DNA of 64,000 nucleotides from Brevundimonas sp. (GTDB taxonomy: Bacteria > Pseudomonadota > Alphaproteobacteria > Caulobacterales > Caulobacteraceae), in contig QFQU01000009.1 in assembly GCA_003248965.1 (NCBI GenBank), positions 106,738-170,737 of the forward strand, given 5' to 3'. Position numbers and translations under genes: made by a program. The notes under the pieces were generated by a model that searched no databases, was not told the DNA's origin, and was given only the letters and a program-made list of their open reading frames with translations. This document shows, piece after piece, positions 1 through 8,611 of this stretch (within the stretch, counting starts at the first letter, position 1; every line of letters begins with the position of its first letter).

Positions 1-204
1 GCCAAGCAGATCGAGCGGCACACCACCTATGTGGGCAAGCTCTCCGACGCGCTGGAGGCCGGCATCGGCAATCTGGTGGACGCCGACCTGGCCAAGGAAA
101 GCGCGCGGCTGCAGGCGCTTCAGGTGCAACAGCAACTGGGCGTCCAGGCCCTGTCGATCGCCAACCAGTCGCCGCAGATCATCCTGTCGCTGTTCAAGGG
201 CTGA
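1..204 (+). CDS. Flagellin, C-terminal fragment
   Basis: The window opens inside a reading frame of 67 codons that stops at 202-204. The residues form the flagellin D0 helix: an alpha-helical heptad stretch, then NLVDADLAKESARLQALQVQ, then a tail ending in LSLFKG. The NLVDADLAKESA motif is typical of alphaproteobacterial flagellins such as Caulobacter FljK. The N-terminus lies outside the window, so the paralog cannot be named. The protein is the exported filament subunit. The next gene, 56 bases downstream on the same strand, looks flagellum-linked, which supports the call. Confidence 0.85.
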   Translation, partial: AKQIERHTTYVGKLSDALEAGIGNLVDADLAKESARLQALQVQQQLGVQALSIANQSPQIILSLFKG

Positions 205-260
205 TGGCCGCTTAAGGGTTCGTTATCGGCCCGCGCCGCAATGTGGAGGGGCGGAGCCGA

Positions 261-2978
261 ATGATGATCAACAACAGCTATCTGTTGGGCCTGTACGGCG
301 GGACGACCGATACGTCCTCGCTGTTCGGCGCGCAGACCTCGGCCCAGACCTCGCAAGGGACCGCCAAGGCCAAACAGACCCAGCCCACGGCGCCGTGGTC
401 GTCAAAGGCCACGACCGCCCCCAAGGCCAGCGACATGGTGCGCGCCGCCCTGGGCGGGCGACGCATCGTCGACGAATCCGCCGTCAATCTGGATCTGGCC
501 GGCGCCTCGGCCGACTATCGCAAGCTGTTCGCGACCTATCAGGCGCTGAACACCCTCAGCGCCCTGGCGGATCGGGCCAACGTCAAGGGCCTGTCGGCCG
601 CAGAGGCCGGGCAGGTCGCCAAGCGGTTCGCCTCGGGCCTGGCGGAACTGTCGGACTATCTGAAGACCTCCAAGTTCGAGGATCTGCGCCTGGTGCAGGG
701 CGTGTCCCAGTCCAAGGTCAAGACCGGCTTCGCCCAGGAGAAGGCGCCCTCCAGCTTCGTCACCCAGCCGATCCACGACGGCGCCCTGAGCGATCCGGTC
801 AAGGCGTTCGAGGGCGACGTGAAGTTCGCCATGACCATCCGCACGGCGGTGGGGACGCGGAGCGTCGACATCGACCTGTCGGACATGGGCGCGACGCCGC
901 GCACGATGGACAACGTCATCGCCCACATCAACGACAGCCTGGAGAACGCCGGCGTCGCCACGCGGGTGGGGCGCGAGGCGATCGAGGCCCAGCCGAAGAC
1001 GATCAAGAGCGGCGACAAGACCATCACCCTGCCGGCGGGGCCGGACCAATGGGCGCTGAAGATCTGGGGCGGGGTGGGAGAGACGGTGGGTTTCACGGCC
1101 GCGGCCGCCTCCGACGCCGTCTATGTGACGCAAGGGGTCGGGGCCAAGGGCGCGGGCCAGTTGCTGAAGTTCCAGGCCGACGGCGGCGACGCCCCGGCCG
1201 CCCAGCAGGGGGTGGACGATCCCTTCTGGGTCGCGGACCGGGTGGGCCATACCAATCTGCCGGACGGGGTCGCGGCGGTGCGCGCCAGCGCGACGGCGCC
1301 CGACGGCTCGGTCTGGGTCGTGGCGGACCTGACCGAGGGGCTGGACAATCAGCCGATCAAGGGCGCGCGCGACGTCGCCCTGATGAAATACGATTCCGCC
1401 GGCAATCTGACGCAGACCAAGCTGCTGGGCGCGGCCGGATCGGCCAATGGCTTCTCCATCGCCGTGGACGCCGACGGGCGCGTGGCGGTGGCCGGGTCCG
1501 TGACCGGCGCACTGGAACCCGGCAAGAGCGGCGATGTCGCCACCGTAGCCGACAGTTTCGTCACCGTGTTCGACGACACCGGCAAGGAGTTGTGGACCCA
1601 GCGACGCGGCGCCAAGGCCGCCGACGAGGCGACCGAGGTCCGTTTCGGCGACGACGGGCGCGTCTATGTCGCCGGGCGGGCCAAGTCGGCCATGCCTGGC
1701 CAGGCGGCCCTGGGCGGATGGGACAGCTATCTGCAGACCTTCGAGGAGAGGCCGCTGACGGTCATCGGGCCCGTGGCGGGGGTCAATGTCTCGACCCTGC
1801 AGTTCGGTTCCTCCGGCGACGATTCGGTCCAGGCCATGACGGTGTCGGGGTCGGACCTCTACACCGCAGGCGTCGAGAACGGGCGGGCCGTCGTGCGCCG
1901 GTTCACCCTGGATGCGGCGGGGATTCCGACCCTGGCGGCGACGCGCGATCTGGGACTTCTGAGCGGCTCCATAGCCGGGGTCTCGGTCGAGAACGGCCGG
2001 GTGGTCGTGACGGGCCAGACCGACAACGCCGCCCTGGACGCCGGGACGGTGACGAACCCCCATGCGGGCGGGACGGATGTCTTCGTCGCCAGCCTGTCCG
2101 GCGATCTTCAGGCCGGGGCGGGTGATCGGCTGACCTATTTCGGCGGATCCGGCAACGACACGGCGGCCGACGTCAAGATCAAGGACGGCAAGGTCTGGAT
2201 CACCGGCACGAACCGCGACGCGGGCGCGTCCAAGACCGATCCGACGCGGGCCTATCTGGCCCGATTGGACCTGGCCAGCGGGGCGGTGGAATACAATCGC
2301 ACCTGGCGCGGCGACGGCGATCAGGTCACGCCCACAAGCCTGAGCATCGCGGAGGGCGGCGCCAGCGTGCTGGATCGTCTGGGCCTGCCGCAGGGCGAGA
2401 TCATGCAGGCGGAATCCAAGCTGCTGACCGTCGCCACTGCGGCGCGGGTGGGCGATCAGTTCTCGATCTCGCCGGCGGGGGGCGGCCGGGCCGTGACCGT
2501 GACCATCGACGCCAAGGACACGCTGGACACCCTGGCCAAGAAGATCATGACCGCCTCGAATCGGCAGTTGAAGGCGACGGTGATCACCGATTCCAAGGTG
2601 GTTCCGCCCGTCCAGAGGCTTCAGATCGTCGCGGCCGACAACAAGGCCGGAGCGGTGATATCGGCCGGCGCCGTGGGCAAGGACGCCCTGGCGGCGCTTG
2701 GGCTGTCGCCTGGTTTCGTCGGAAACACGGCGGACAAGTCGATCAAGACCTTCGGCCTGAACCTGGCCAACACTTTGAATTTGAACGATCCCGCCTCGAT
2801 CAAGGCGGCGACGGAGGCCCTGGCCCAGGCCATGACGGCGGTGCGATCCGCCTACCGCGCCCTGGGGCCGCAGACCACGCCCCAGACCAACAGCCAGTCC
2901 GGCAAGGGCGCCTCCACCGCCTATCAGCAGACGCAGTTGGCGAATTTCCAGGCGGCGCTCAATCGTCTGAGCGCCTGA
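261..2978 (+). CDS. FlaEY-like flagellin-associated beta-propeller protein
   Basis: This protein of about 905 residues begins MMINNSYLLGLYGG. A GTG at 243 is possible, but GGAG at 253-256 fits the ATGs at 261/264 better. The middle and C-terminal half carry SBBP-type beta-propeller repeats with the pattern TYFGGSGND...VWITGTN. The end is a low-complexity helical region (residues about 830-905) rich in Ala, Gln and Ser. No transmembrane segment or classical signal peptide is evident. In Caulobacter, FlaEY is encoded near flagellin genes and affects flagellin production or filament assembly. The position after a flagellin and the domain style suggest that protein, but the assignment is from family memory and is moderate. 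Confidence 0.6.
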   Translation: MMINNSYLLGLYGGTTDTSSLFGAQTSAQTSQGTAKAKQTQPTAPWSSKATTAPKASDMVRAALGGRRIVDESAVNLDLAGASADYRKLFATYQALNTLSALADRANVKGLSAAEAGQVAKRFASGLAELSDYLKTSKFEDLRLVQGVSQSKVKTGFAQEKAPSSFVTQPIHDGALSDPVKAFEGDVKFAMTIRTAVGTRSVDIDLSDMGATPRTMDNVIAHINDSLENAGVATRVGREAIEAQPKTIKSGDKTITLPAGPDQWALKIWGGVGETVGFTAAAASDAVYVTQGVGAKGAGQLLKFQADGGDAPAAQQGVDDPFWVADRVGHTNLPDGVAAVRASATAPDGSVWVVADLTEGLDNQPIKGARDVALMKYDSAGNLTQTKLLGAAGSANGFSIAVDADGRVAVAGSVTGALEPGKSGDVATVADSFVTVFDDTGKELWTQRRGAKAADEATEVRFGDDGRVYVAGRAKSAMPGQAALGGWDSYLQTFEERPLTVIGPVAGVNVSTLQFGSSGDDSVQAMTVSGSDLYTAGVENGRAVVRRFTLDAAGIPTLAATRDLGLLSGSIAGVSVENGRVVVTGQTDNAALDAGTVTNPHAGGTDVFVASLSGDLQAGAGDRLTYFGGSGNDTAADVKIKDGKVWITGTNRDAGASKTDPTRAYLARLDLASGAVEYNRTWRGDGDQVTPTSLSIAEGGASVLDRLGLPQGEIMQAESKLLTVATAARVGDQFSISPAGGGRAVTVTIDAKDTLDTLAKKIMTASNRQLKATVITDSKVVPPVQRLQIVAADNKAGAVISAGAVGKDALAALGLSPGFVGNTADKSIKTFGLNLANTLNLNDPASIKAATEALAQAMTAVRSAYRALGPQTTPQTNSQSGKGASTAYQQTQLANFQAALNRLSA

Positions 2979-3068
2979 TCGCCTCAGCGCGCGGGCGCAG
3001 GCTAGGATCGGCGGTTGACGCCCGGCGCCGGCTCGGGGTTATTGGGTCGGCAATCGTGAAAGGCGTCC

Positions 3069-3746
3069 ATGACTCCGCCCAAAGACAACCGTGTCATCAT
3101 CGCCGTCGGCGCCGGTCTGGTGATCGTCGTCGCCGTCGTTCTGGCCCTGATCTTCACCAGCGGCGGAGACAAGACGCCCGAGGCGCCCCCTGCCTCCAAG
3201 GGGGGGCTGACGGTCGATCTGGCCGATGCGCCGTCGCTGGAGCCGACGCGAGAGCTGAAATGTTTCGTGGACGGGCAGTTCGTGGGTCTGGCGACCCTGG
3301 CGGACTGCGCCCGGCGCAACGGGCTGGCCACCGACGCCCTGGACGTGGGTCTGGACGAGACGGGGGCCCTGGCCGCCGCCCCGACCGCCGCCTTCGCCCC
3401 GCCGCCGCAACTGCCGCCCGTCCAGACGGTCGAGACGCCGCAGGCGACCCCCAGCGTCGAACCGATCTCGCCCAAGCCGACCGCCGCGCCCCCCGCCGCC
3501 GGCAGCCCCTGCCTGCGCTATACCGGGTCGGACTGGCGGGTCCTGTCGAACGGCATGAGCCGCGCCGCCTGCGTCCAGGCCCTGTACGCCGGGACCTGCG
3601 TGCGGCCGGGCGAGGCGCAGTACGGCCGCTGGGGCGACACCACCCTGAGGCTGGTGCCGCGCCGGGTCGAACAGTCCAGCGACAACACCCGCTTCCGCAC
3701 CCTGGCTGAACAGGATCGCAACTGCCAATTTCCGGAGCTGAACTGA
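3069..3746 (+). CDS. Membrane-anchored periplasmic protein, cysteine-containing, unknown function
   Basis: The 225-residue protein has a short polar N-terminus, one hydrophobic helix at about residues 8-28, then a Pro/Ala-rich linker and two small cysteine-bearing modules. The first module is KCFVDGQFVG...ADCARRNG. The second, near the C-terminus, has four cysteines (SPCLRY, AACVQA, GTCVRP and NCQF). The layout is that of a type II anchored periplasmic protein whose cysteines may be disulfide-bonded. I do not recognise a family. Its stop overlaps the start of the next gene by one base, so the two are probably co-translated. Confidence 0.7.
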   Translation: MTPPKDNRVIIAVGAGLVIVVAVVLALIFTSGGDKTPEAPPASKGGLTVDLADAPSLEPTRELKCFVDGQFVGLATLADCARRNGLATDALDVGLDETGALAAAPTAAFAPPPQLPPVQTVETPQATPSVEPISPKPTAAPPAAGSPCLRYTGSDWRVLSNGMSRAACVQALYAGTCVRPGEAQYGRWGDTTLRLVPRRVEQSSDNTRFRTLAEQDRNCQFPELN

Positions 3747-4168
3747 TGCGCGCGACCGCCCTTGTCCTCGTCGCCGGCGCCGCCGCCCTGGCGGCCTGCA
3801 GCAATGAACCCAAGTTCGAGTTCACGCCCGAGACCTGCTACTATGTGACCCAGCCCGCCGGAAAGCCGCCCGAGTTGCAGAAGCTGGGCGAGAACGTCGC
3901 CCAGATCGAACTGTGCGCCGCGCGTCTGGAAGAGATGCGGCTGCGCTTCCTGCGCATGGGCGGCTCCAACCAGGAGGTCACGGGCGCCTATCAGGGCCGG
4001 TTCATCTTCATCGACCGCGAAGGCGTGAAGTTCGGCAAGAGCCTGAACGGCAGCCGCTTCTTCGCCATGGCCCGCACGGGCGACGGCCGTCTGGCCATTC
4101 CGGGCGCCATCACCCGCGACGAGACGGGGCGGCCCATCGCCGTCGCCGGCGAGCCCGAGGCGAAATAG
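3746..4168 (+). CDS. Putative outer-membrane lipoprotein
   Basis: The 140-residue product has a short lipoprotein signal peptide ending in the lipobox LAAC (Cys at residue 18), followed by SNEPKFEFTPE. The mature part holds two more cysteines (ETCYYV and ELCAARLEE) and ends in a compact beta-rich stretch. I do not recognise the family. Translation is probably coupled to the upstream anchored protein (1-base overlap), so the two may act together in the envelope. Confidence 0.7.
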   Translation: MRATALVLVAGAAALAACSNEPKFEFTPETCYYVTQPAGKPPELQKLGENVAQIELCAARLEEMRLRFLRMGGSNQEVTGAYQGRFIFIDREGVKFGKSLNGSRFFAMARTGDGRLAIPGAITRDETGRPIAVAGEPEAK

Positions 4169-4195
4169 AAAACGCGTCGCAGGCTTACGTAGCGT

Positions 4196-4210
4196 GAACA
4201 AAGGTGGAAC
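4196..4210. promoter_or_regulatory. Putative LexA (SOS) box upstream of ssb
   Basis: The sequence GAAC-aaaggtg-GAAC (4196-4199, seven-base spacer, 4207-4210) is an exact match, on the complementary strand, to GTTC-N7-GTTC. That is the direct-repeat operator of alphaproteobacterial LexA. It lies 134 bases before the ssb start and after the stop of the preceding lipoprotein gene. Single-strand binding protein genes are often in alphaproteobacterial SOS regulons, so exact match and context agree. LexA binding itself is inferred. Confidence 0.7.
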
Positions 4211-4343
4211 ATTTCGTTAATCCACCGATTTGGCGGGTCTGATGTCGAATGCGTCTGGCGGTGATCCGCTTCGGCCCTAAGACATCCGGCTGAATTACGG
4301 GGCGGGCGAGAAACGCGCCGCCCTTCGAGAAAAGGAAGTTTCC

Positions 4344-4835
4344 ATGGCGGGCAGCGTCAACAAGGTCATTCTGGTCGGCAATCTGGGGCGTGATCCGGAA
4401 ATCCGCTCCATGCCCAACGGCGACCGGATCGCCAATCTGTCGATCGCCACGTCCGAGACTTGGCGCGACAAGTCGACCGGCGAGCGCAAGGAGAAGACCG
4501 AGTGGCACCGGGTCGTCATCTTCAACGACAATATCGTCAAGGTGGTCGAGAACTATGTGAAGAAGGGCTCGACGGTCTATGTCGAGGGCGCCCTTCAGAC
4601 GCGCAAATGGACCGACCAGCAGGGCGTTGAGAAATATTCGACCGAGATCGTGGTCAGCCGCTTCAAGGGTGAACTGACCATGCTGGGCGGCCGTTCGGAA
4701 GGCGGTTCGTCGGGCGGCGGTTACGGCGGCGGTCGCGGCGATGACGACTATTCCTCGGGCTTCTCGACTGGCGGGGCCAACAAGCCCAGCGGCCCCAAGG
4801 AAAGCTACGACCTGAACGACGACATTCCGTTCTAA
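4344..4835 (+). CDS. ssb: Single-stranded DNA-binding protein
   Basis: The 163-residue SSB begins MAGSVNKVILVGNLGRDPEI, the typical OB-fold start. It contains the conserved WHRVVIFND segment and VYVEGALQTRKWTDQ, then a Gly/Ser-rich linker from about residue 115. It ends in the acidic tip DLNDDIPF, which recruits partner proteins in this family. An AAGGAAG ribosome site precedes the ATG. SSB coats single-stranded DNA in replication, recombination and repair. The LexA box upstream predicts induction by DNA damage. The gene is complete and of normal length. Confidence 0.98.
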   Translation: MAGSVNKVILVGNLGRDPEIRSMPNGDRIANLSIATSETWRDKSTGERKEKTEWHRVVIFNDNIVKVVENYVKKGSTVYVEGALQTRKWTDQQGVEKYSTEIVVSRFKGELTMLGGRSEGGSSGGGYGGGRGDDDYSSGFSTGGANKPSGPKESYDLNDDIPF

Positions 4836-4845
4836 GGTTTTCGGC

Positions 4846-5301
4846 GTGGGGCGGGGGCCGTACAGCTATCGCGACGATCCCGCCGTGCCGGACTTTCCGG
4901 ACGACCGGCCCCTGGTCCTGTTCGACGGGGACTGCGCCCTGTGCTCAGGCTCGGCGCGCAAGATTCTGAAGCATGACCGGGCCGGGGTGTTCCGCCTGGC
5001 CCCGACGCAGTCGCACTTGGGACGGGCGCTGCTGGTCCATTACGGGGTGGACCCCGACGATCCCTACACAATGCTGATCGTCCAGGACGGCCGGGCGCGC
5101 GAGCGGTCGGACGGGGTTCTGGCGATCGCCGCCCGATTGCCCCTGCCGTGGCGGCTGGCGGTCGTGGGACGGATCGTGCCGCGCGTCATCCGCGATACGG
5201 CCTATGACTTTATCGCGCGGCGCCGTCGCCGATTTCCCGGTCAGGCCTGGTGCGCCTTGCCGCCCCACGGCGTGGACCTGAAGGATCGGGTGCTGGGATG
5301 A
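4846..5301 (+). CDS. DCC-family thiol-disulfide oxidoreductase (DUF393)
   Basis: The 151-residue protein carries the family hallmark DGDCALCSG (about residues 26-34), a CxxC motif just after the first beta strand, followed by R-L-A-P-T-Q-S. This is the thioredoxin-like DCC (DUF393) family, whose substrates are mostly unknown. The start is GTG at 4846, ten bases after ssb. The stop overlaps the ATG of the next gene (ATGA at 5298-5301), so it belongs with the SDR-DoxX and DUF2269 genes downstream. Confidence 0.9.
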   Translation: MGRGPYSYRDDPAVPDFPDDRPLVLFDGDCALCSGSARKILKHDRAGVFRLAPTQSHLGRALLVHYGVDPDDPYTMLIVQDGRARERSDGVLAIAARLPLPWRLAVVGRIVPRVIRDTAYDFIARRRRRFPGQAWCALPPHGVDLKDRVLG

Positions 5302-6599
5302 GCGGACGGGTGCTGGTGCTGGGCGCCAACGGTTTCATCGGGTCGCACGTCGCGGCGGGCCTGTCCGCCGAAGGCTGGACGGTGCGGGCCGGGGCGCGCC
5401 GCATAGCCGAGCCCGCCCGCCGTGCGCCGGCCTTCGACTGGGCAGCGGCGGATTTCGCCAGGCTGACGACGGCCGAGGCCTGGGCGCCGCTGCTGGCGGG
5501 CGTGTCGGCGGTGGTGAACTGCGTCGGCGTGCTTCAGGACGGCGGCGGCGACAGCACGCGCGCCGCCCATGTCGACGGGCCGCGCGCCCTGATCGCGGCT
5601 TGTGAAGCGGCCGGGGTGCGGCGGTTGATCCATATCTCGGCCGTCGGCGCGGACGCCGAGGCGGGCACGGCTTACGCCCGCACCAAGGCCGAGACCGAAC
5701 GGCTGGTGGAGGCCAGCGGCCTGGATTGGCTGATCCTGCGGCCGTCGCTGGTGGTGGATCGGGCGGCGTTCGGGGGAACGGGCCTGATCAGGGCGCTGGC
5801 GGCCTTTCCGCTGGTCATGCCGGTGGTGGGCGGGGACCAGACCTTCCGCCCGATCCCTCTGGGCGACGTCAGCGCCGCCGTGGTCGCGGCCCTGAAGCCC
5901 GACGCGCCGTCCGGCCTGACGCTGGACATGCCGGGGCCGGAGGCTGTGACCATGGCCGACACTGTGCGGCTGTATCGCGGCTGGATGGGGCTGAAGCCGG
6001 CGCCGGTGGTGCGCGTGCCGCGGGTCCTGGCCGCGCCGGTCCTGGCGGTCGGCGACCTGCTGGGACGGCTGGGTTGGTCGTCGCCGATCCGCACCACGGC
6101 GATCCGTCAGATGGATCACGACGTGGCTGGTCGCGACAGCGGCTGGGCCGAACGTCTGGGTGTCGAGGCGAGGGGATTCTCCCGTTTTCTGGCCGAGACG
6201 CCGGCCTCGGTTCAGGACGTCTGGCATGCGCGGCTGTGGTTCGTGCGGCCGGTCGCCATCGTGACCTTGGGACTGTTCTGGCTGACCACCGGTCTGATCA
6301 GCTTCGGCCCCGGCTGGAACCGTGCCGTCGCCATCCTGCATGAAGGCGGCTATGGCCGACTGGCTGGTCCCATCGCCTGGTGGGGCGCGCTGCTGGACGT
6401 GGTGCTGGGGTTGATGCTGTTCGTACGGCCGTGGACGGCGCGGGTGGCCGTCTTCATGTGTCTGGCCACGGTCGGCTATCTGATCGCGGGGACACTCAGC
6501 CTGCCGCACTACTGGATCGACCCTCTGGGGCCGTGGCTGAAGGTTCTGCCGATGATGGCGCTGTGCCTGTTCGTCGCCGCGACGGACGCCCGCCGGTGA
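5298..6599 (+). CDS. SDR-family NAD(P)-binding protein fused to a DoxX-like membrane domain
   Basis: The 433-residue protein starts at the ATG overlapping the DCC gene stop; the open frame upstream is not needed. Residues 1 to about 290 are an atypical SDR/NmrA domain, with the nucleotide-binding loop GANGFIGSH near the N-terminus and YARTKAETERLVEASGLDW later. From about residue 310 to the end there are four hydrophobic helices (starting VRPVAIVTLGLFWLTTGLIS) like DoxX-type quinone-linked membrane proteins. The likely role is a membrane-bound oxidoreductase; its substrate is unknown. The tight overlaps with DCC and DUF2269 genes suggest one redox unit. Confidence 0.88.
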   Translation: MSGRVLVLGANGFIGSHVAAGLSAEGWTVRAGARRIAEPARRAPAFDWAAADFARLTTAEAWAPLLAGVSAVVNCVGVLQDGGGDSTRAAHVDGPRALIAACEAAGVRRLIHISAVGADAEAGTAYARTKAETERLVEASGLDWLILRPSLVVDRAAFGGTGLIRALAAFPLVMPVVGGDQTFRPIPLGDVSAAVVAALKPDAPSGLTLDMPGPEAVTMADTVRLYRGWMGLKPAPVVRVPRVLAAPVLAVGDLLGRLGWSSPIRTTAIRQMDHDVAGRDSGWAERLGVEARGFSRFLAETPASVQDVWHARLWFVRPVAIVTLGLFWLTTGLISFGPGWNRAVAILHEGGYGRLAGPIAWWGALLDVVLGLMLFVRPWTARVAVFMCLATVGYLIAGTLSLPHYWIDPLGPWLKVLPMMALCLFVAATDARR

Positions 6600-7066
6600 G
6601 CCTCTATGTCCTGCTGAAGATCGTTCACATCCTGTCCGGGGCGGTGCTGTTCGGCACGGGCGCGGGCATCGCCTTCTTCATGCTGCGCGCCAATGCGACC
6701 AGGGATGCGAAGACGGTGGCGGATGTCGGCCGGATCGTGGTTCTGGCCGATTTCGTCTTCACCGCCAGCGCCGTGGTGGTCCAGCCGATCAGCGGTCTGG
6801 GGCTGATCCATCTGCAGGGCTGGTCCCTGACCAGTCCGTGGCTGCTGGCCGCCTATGGCCTCTATGTGCTGATCGGCGTGTGCTGGCTGCCGGTGGTGTG
6901 GATCCAGTATCGGATGATGAAGCTGGCCGAACAGGCGGCGGGGCAGGGCGCGCCCTTGCCGGCCGCCTATCACCGACTGTTCCGCTGGTGGTTCGCTCTG
7001 GGCTGGCCCGCCTTCGCAGGCGTGTTGGCCATATACTGGCTGATGGTGGCCAAGCCGAATTTCTGA
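6596..7066 (+). CDS. DUF2269-family integral membrane protein
   Basis: The 156-residue protein begins at GTG 6596 and overlaps the preceding stop (GTGA). It has four predicted transmembrane helices and the family start LYVLLKIVHILSGAVLFGTG, with a His in helix 1 and a conserved WLPVVWIQ segment. DUF2269 proteins are uncharacterised small membrane proteins often found beside DoxX-like or cytochrome-type genes. As the last member of the DCC/SDR-DoxX/DUF2269 cluster it is probably co-translated with them. Confidence 0.85.
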   Translation: MSLYVLLKIVHILSGAVLFGTGAGIAFFMLRANATRDAKTVADVGRIVVLADFVFTASAVVVQPISGLGLIHLQGWSLTSPWLLAAYGLYVLIGVCWLPVVWIQYRMMKLAEQAAGQGAPLPAAYHRLFRWWFALGWPAFAGVLAIYWLMVAKPNF

Positions 7067-7130
7067 ACAGGAAACTTCGGGTCATCCAATGTGAACCGAC
7101 GCGCGCCCGCGAGAATGACATAGGTGGATC

Positions 7131-8048
7131 ATGACCGACGCCGCCCCGCCCGCGCCCGCCAAGCCCCATGCCCTGACCGGGCTGGAGATCGCCGCCATTC
7201 TGGCGATCATCGTCGTCTGGGGCGTCAACAACGCCGGGGCCAAGGTCGCGACGGAACATCTGAGCCCGCTTCTGGTCGGGGCGATCCGGTTCGGCATCGC
7301 CAGCGCCTGTCTGTTCGCCTTCGTCCGACCGCCGTTCCCCGACTGGAAAAGTCTGCTTATCATCGTTCTGGTGGGCGGCCCGATTCAGTACGGCCTGGTC
7401 TATATCGCCTATTGGCTGGCCCATGACGTCAGCCCGGTGACGGTGGCCAACCAACTCTGGATTCCCTTCACCTCCCTGTTCGCCTTCCTGATGCTGGGCG
7501 AGCGGCTGAGCCGGGGGGCGATGATCGGCATGGGGGTGGCCTTCGTCGGCGTGGCCTGGATGACGCTGGACGCCCACGCCCTGCAGGACTGGCGCGCCAT
7601 TCTGGTGGGGATTGCGGCGGGCGCGGCCTGGGCCCTGGCGACGGTGGTGGCGCGGCGCACGACCTCCATTCCGCCGCTGAAGATGCAGGGCTTGCTGGCG
7701 GCGGGCACCCTGCCGGTCATGGCCTTCGGCTCCCTGGTGTTCGAACACGATCAGATTCAGGCGATCCAGGCCGCGCCGCCGGTGGTCTGGTTGGCCCTGA
7801 TCTGGGCCGGGGTGGTGTCGTCGGTTCTGGCCACGACCCTGCTGTTCTGGCTGGTGCAGCGGCGAGAGGCCGGGCGGGTGACGCCTTATCTGCTGGCGAC
7901 GCCGGTGGTGTCTATGGCCATCGGCTGGGGGCTGATGGGCGATGTGCTGACGCCGCAGATTCTGACCGGCGCCGCCATCGCCATGGGCGGGGTTGTGCTG
8001 GTGGCCCTGGCCGAACGAGGCTTGCGTGCGGGGGCGGCGAAGGCTTGA
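7131..8048 (+). CDS. EamA/DMT-superfamily transporter
   Basis: The 305-residue protein has ten predicted transmembrane helices in two homologous EamA halves. Family features include VWGVNNAGAKVA near the start, then FLMLGERLSRGAMIGMGVAF closing the first half and AGVVSSVLATTLLFW in the second. These inner-membrane carriers usually export amino acids or other small metabolites; the substrate cannot be read from the sequence. The 64 bases upstream separate it from the DUF2269 gene, so it may have its own promoter. Confidence 0.9.
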   Translation: MTDAAPPAPAKPHALTGLEIAAILAIIVVWGVNNAGAKVATEHLSPLLVGAIRFGIASACLFAFVRPPFPDWKSLLIIVLVGGPIQYGLVYIAYWLAHDVSPVTVANQLWIPFTSLFAFLMLGERLSRGAMIGMGVAFVGVAWMTLDAHALQDWRAILVGIAAGAAWALATVVARRTTSIPPLKMQGLLAAGTLPVMAFGSLVFEHDQIQAIQAAPPVVWLALIWAGVVSSVLATTLLFWLVQRREAGRVTPYLLATPVVSMAIGWGLMGDVLTPQILTGAAIAMGGVVLVALAERGLRAGAAKA

Positions 8049-8074
8049 TCTGGGCGGGCAAGATTTCGGAGCCC

Positions 8075-8608
8075 ATGATGACCCACGCCCCAATCGACGC
8101 CGAACATGTTTCCCGCCGCTGGCTGGGCAAGGCTACGCGAGACCTGCCTGAGAACGAGGCCGAGGTGGTGCGCAGCGCCGCCGACCGCCGCCCGGTGTCG
8201 GAGGACGTAAACGAGACGTTCGACGATCATCTGACGTTCGGAGAGCGGCTGGCCGACCGAGTGGCGTCCTTTGGCGGCTCCTGGCCCTTCATCATCGCCT
8301 TCGGCCTGTTTCTGGCGGCATGGACAGGGCTGAACCTGCTTCTGCGGAAGGAAGCGTTCGATCCCTATCCCTTCATCTTCCTGAACCTTGTGCTGTCCAT
8401 GCTGGCGGCGGTGCAGGCCCCCGTCATCATGATGAGCCAGAACCGACAGGCGGCCCGCGACAGGCTGGACGCGGGCAACGACTACCAGGTCAATCTGAAG
8501 GCCGAGATCGAGATCATGGCCTTGCTGGACAAGGTCGAACACCTGACGGCCAGACAGGAAGAGCAGACCGAACTGATCCGCCGCCTGCTGGCCGAACGCG
8601 AGCGTTGA
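8075..8608 (+). CDS. DUF1003-domain membrane protein
   Basis: The product of about 177 residues has the DUF1003 core: FGERLADRVASFGGSWPFII, two transmembrane helices, then FIFLNLVLSMLAAVQAPVIM and MMSQNRQAARDR. A helical C-terminus (EIEIMALLDKVEHL) may form a coiled coil. The frame opens with a TTG at 8045 overlapping the transporter stop, but GGAG at 8068-8071 favours ATG 8075 or 8078. DUF1003 proteins are common and poorly characterised. The gene converges on sodC with a 3-base gap. Confidence 0.88.
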   Translation: MMTHAPIDAEHVSRRWLGKATRDLPENEAEVVRSAADRRPVSEDVNETFDDHLTFGERLADRVASFGGSWPFIIAFGLFLAAWTGLNLLLRKEAFDPYPFIFLNLVLSMLAAVQAPVIMMSQNRQAARDRLDAGNDYQVNLKAEIEIMALLDKVEHLTARQEEQTELIRRLLAERER

Positions 8609-8611
8609 GCG

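Noticed and set aside
205..260. Sigma-54 promoter before the FlaEY-like gene
   Set aside because: No TGGCAC-N5-TTGC match is present in the short gap after flagellin.
402..2063. A 553-codon minus-strand frame opposite the FlaEY-like gene
   Set aside because: Composition is Arg/His/Gly-rich with no domain, as expected of a GC-rich shadow of the real gene.
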